The position numbers were made by a program, and so were the translations under genes. A stretch of DNA of 64,000 nt from Flaccisagitta enflata (taxonomy: Eukaryota > Chaetognatha > Sagittoidea > Aphragmophora): contig OZ231126.1 of assembly GCA_965153355.1 (NCBI GenBank), forward strand, positions 34,224,001 through 34,288,000, given 5' to 3'. This document shows, piece by piece, positions 63,234-64,000 of the stretch (the first letter of the stretch is position 1; every line of letters starts with the position of its first letter). The notes beneath the pieces are model-generated. The model made no database searches and was not told the origin of the DNA. It saw nothing but the letters and a program-made list of their open reading frames with translations.

Positions 63234-64000
63234 CCGTCTGAGGATTAAGGTTTTGTAGGGCTTCATAAGAGTGGCGAATCCGGTGGCACCTATCATGTTG
63301 GGTCTTAAAATGTGCGTATTACCTAGGGGATCACTATTCCAGGCTTGGTTGACCCAATTTCAGGTGCGTGTTCCAATGCCACCAAAAAAACTGCCCAAAA
63401 TGGCCGAAAATGGCCTTTTTTGGCCATTTTTGGCCCTTATACCTATCTTAAACTTGGTGGAGAGCCATAAAATTTTGCATGCACATGTAGTAGACCCTAA
63501 TTAAGTTGTATGTAATGAATATTGAAATTTTGAAAATTTTAAGGTACCTAAATTTGAAAAAAACAGTTTTTTTCCAAGTATGGGTCAAGAAAAATGATAT
63601 CATTACCCCCCTTAATGTTGACCGATTTGGACCAAATTTTTATTGGAGGTACTTCACATCATGGACTACCTCCATGTAAAATTTCATCCAAATCGGAGCA
63701 CTTTAAGTGCCCTAAATTCTGTTCAAAAATCAAAAATTGGAAAAAAATGACTCCGAAAATTGTCTTTGAGCTGGTGGCATTGTCATATCAGGGCAGGGAT
63801 GTATGAACCATGGGCCAAAATTCCTTTAAGAGGCTGTTGGTGATGCCCAAAAAAAATTTCATGACCCTGGGAGCATTTTTTGGCTGTCAAATAACAGTTC
63901 TTTGAAGACCGTCAGACCAAAAATCGCGGAAATTGCCGATTTTAGGCCTTTTTTCAACCTGTAACCTGTAGAAAAGTTGAAATATGGTCCTGAAATTGCA
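63234..64000. mobile_element. Second foldback copy, left arm only, cut by window end
   Basis: It starts CCGTCTGAGGATTAAGG and follows 53445-54210 nearly base for base (GGTGGCACCTATCATGTTGG, TGACCCAATTTCAGGTG, GACCGATTTGGACCAAATTT). The preceding four bases are GAGG, which should recur after the far end if the 4-bp duplication rule holds. Confidence 0.9.

Overview
The window looks like gene-poor, repeat-saturated nuclear DNA of a eukaryote. I found no confident protein-coding gene, rRNA, tRNA or CRISPR array. The open frames are nearly all translations of tandem repeats (poly-Ser/Leu and poly-Arg/Glu from CT/GA, poly-Thr/His and poly-Val/Cys from CA/TG, Phe/Leu/Ser from TTTC, Ile/Ser/Tyr/His from a GATAT array). 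Long CT, CA, TTTC, CAA and GAC microsatellites, dense minisatellites, TA-flanked inverted-repeat elements and a small degenerate CCCTAA patch fit an animal or a protist. The organism cannot be named from the sequence.

The dominant theme is a dispersed family that I call hairpin-tag elements (HTE) because I do not recognise it. A copy begins with AACAAGGCC (often AACAAGGCCGGATACACGG, or AACAAGGCCAACACCTATAA). A tag of about 10 nt such as AGTCGCGTGC follows, then usually GGGTGGGCAGGAGC, a variable middle, a GACC/GGAC tetranucleotide tract, a short box like AAAGCGGGTTGTAGAG or AGAGCCTCTTATAGAG, and a terminal palindrome such as AGTCGCGTGCACGCGACT running into TAAAA. I see about 20 copies or fragments in both orientations, from about 150 bp to about 2.3 kb. 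The 5' tag and the 3' palindrome change together between copies (AGTCGCG, AGTTGCG, GATGCG and AGGTGCG types), so pairing is kept while sequence changes. This is the best candidate for an undescribed system. Long copies carry unrelated tandem arrays in the middle (12 bp, 14 bp, CCAAAA, AATGACTCAG, CCTAGCTC, GATAT, ATAGGTAATT).

A second layer is inverted-repeat (foldback or MITE-like) DNA transposons without visible transposase. One group has TA target duplications (13029-13985, 23205-23615, 31203-33427, 35865-36274, 42465-43304, 59862-60026). Another has 4-bp duplications (24598-25690 with TGAT, 53445-55939 with TGTA, probably 45427-48833 with AAAA, and a copy starting at 63234 that leaves the window). 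In the two largest, each arm is built from tandem units of about 0.5 kb. The layers are nested both ways: HTEs sit inside foldbacks at 13.6, 31.7 and 47.0 kb, and a foldback sits inside an HTE at 24.6 kb.

Layout: 0-6 kb, HTEs and CT tracts; 6-12.3 kb, an inverted HTE pair, an 81-bp minisatellite and two long array-bearing HTEs; 12.3-17.5 kb, a TA foldback and a 72-bp minisatellite; 17.5-22.4 kb, the 2.3-kb HTE, a TTTC tract and an 85-bp minisatellite; 22.4-31 kb, three foldbacks separated by unique DNA; 31-34.5 kb, a foldback split by a 1.66-kb HTE; 34.5-42 kb, duplications and microsatellites; 42-49 kb, a minisatellite split by a TA element, then the 3.4-kb foldback; 49-64 kb, unique DNA with microsatellites, the 2.5-kb foldback, a telomere-like patch, further HTEs and the second foldback copy.
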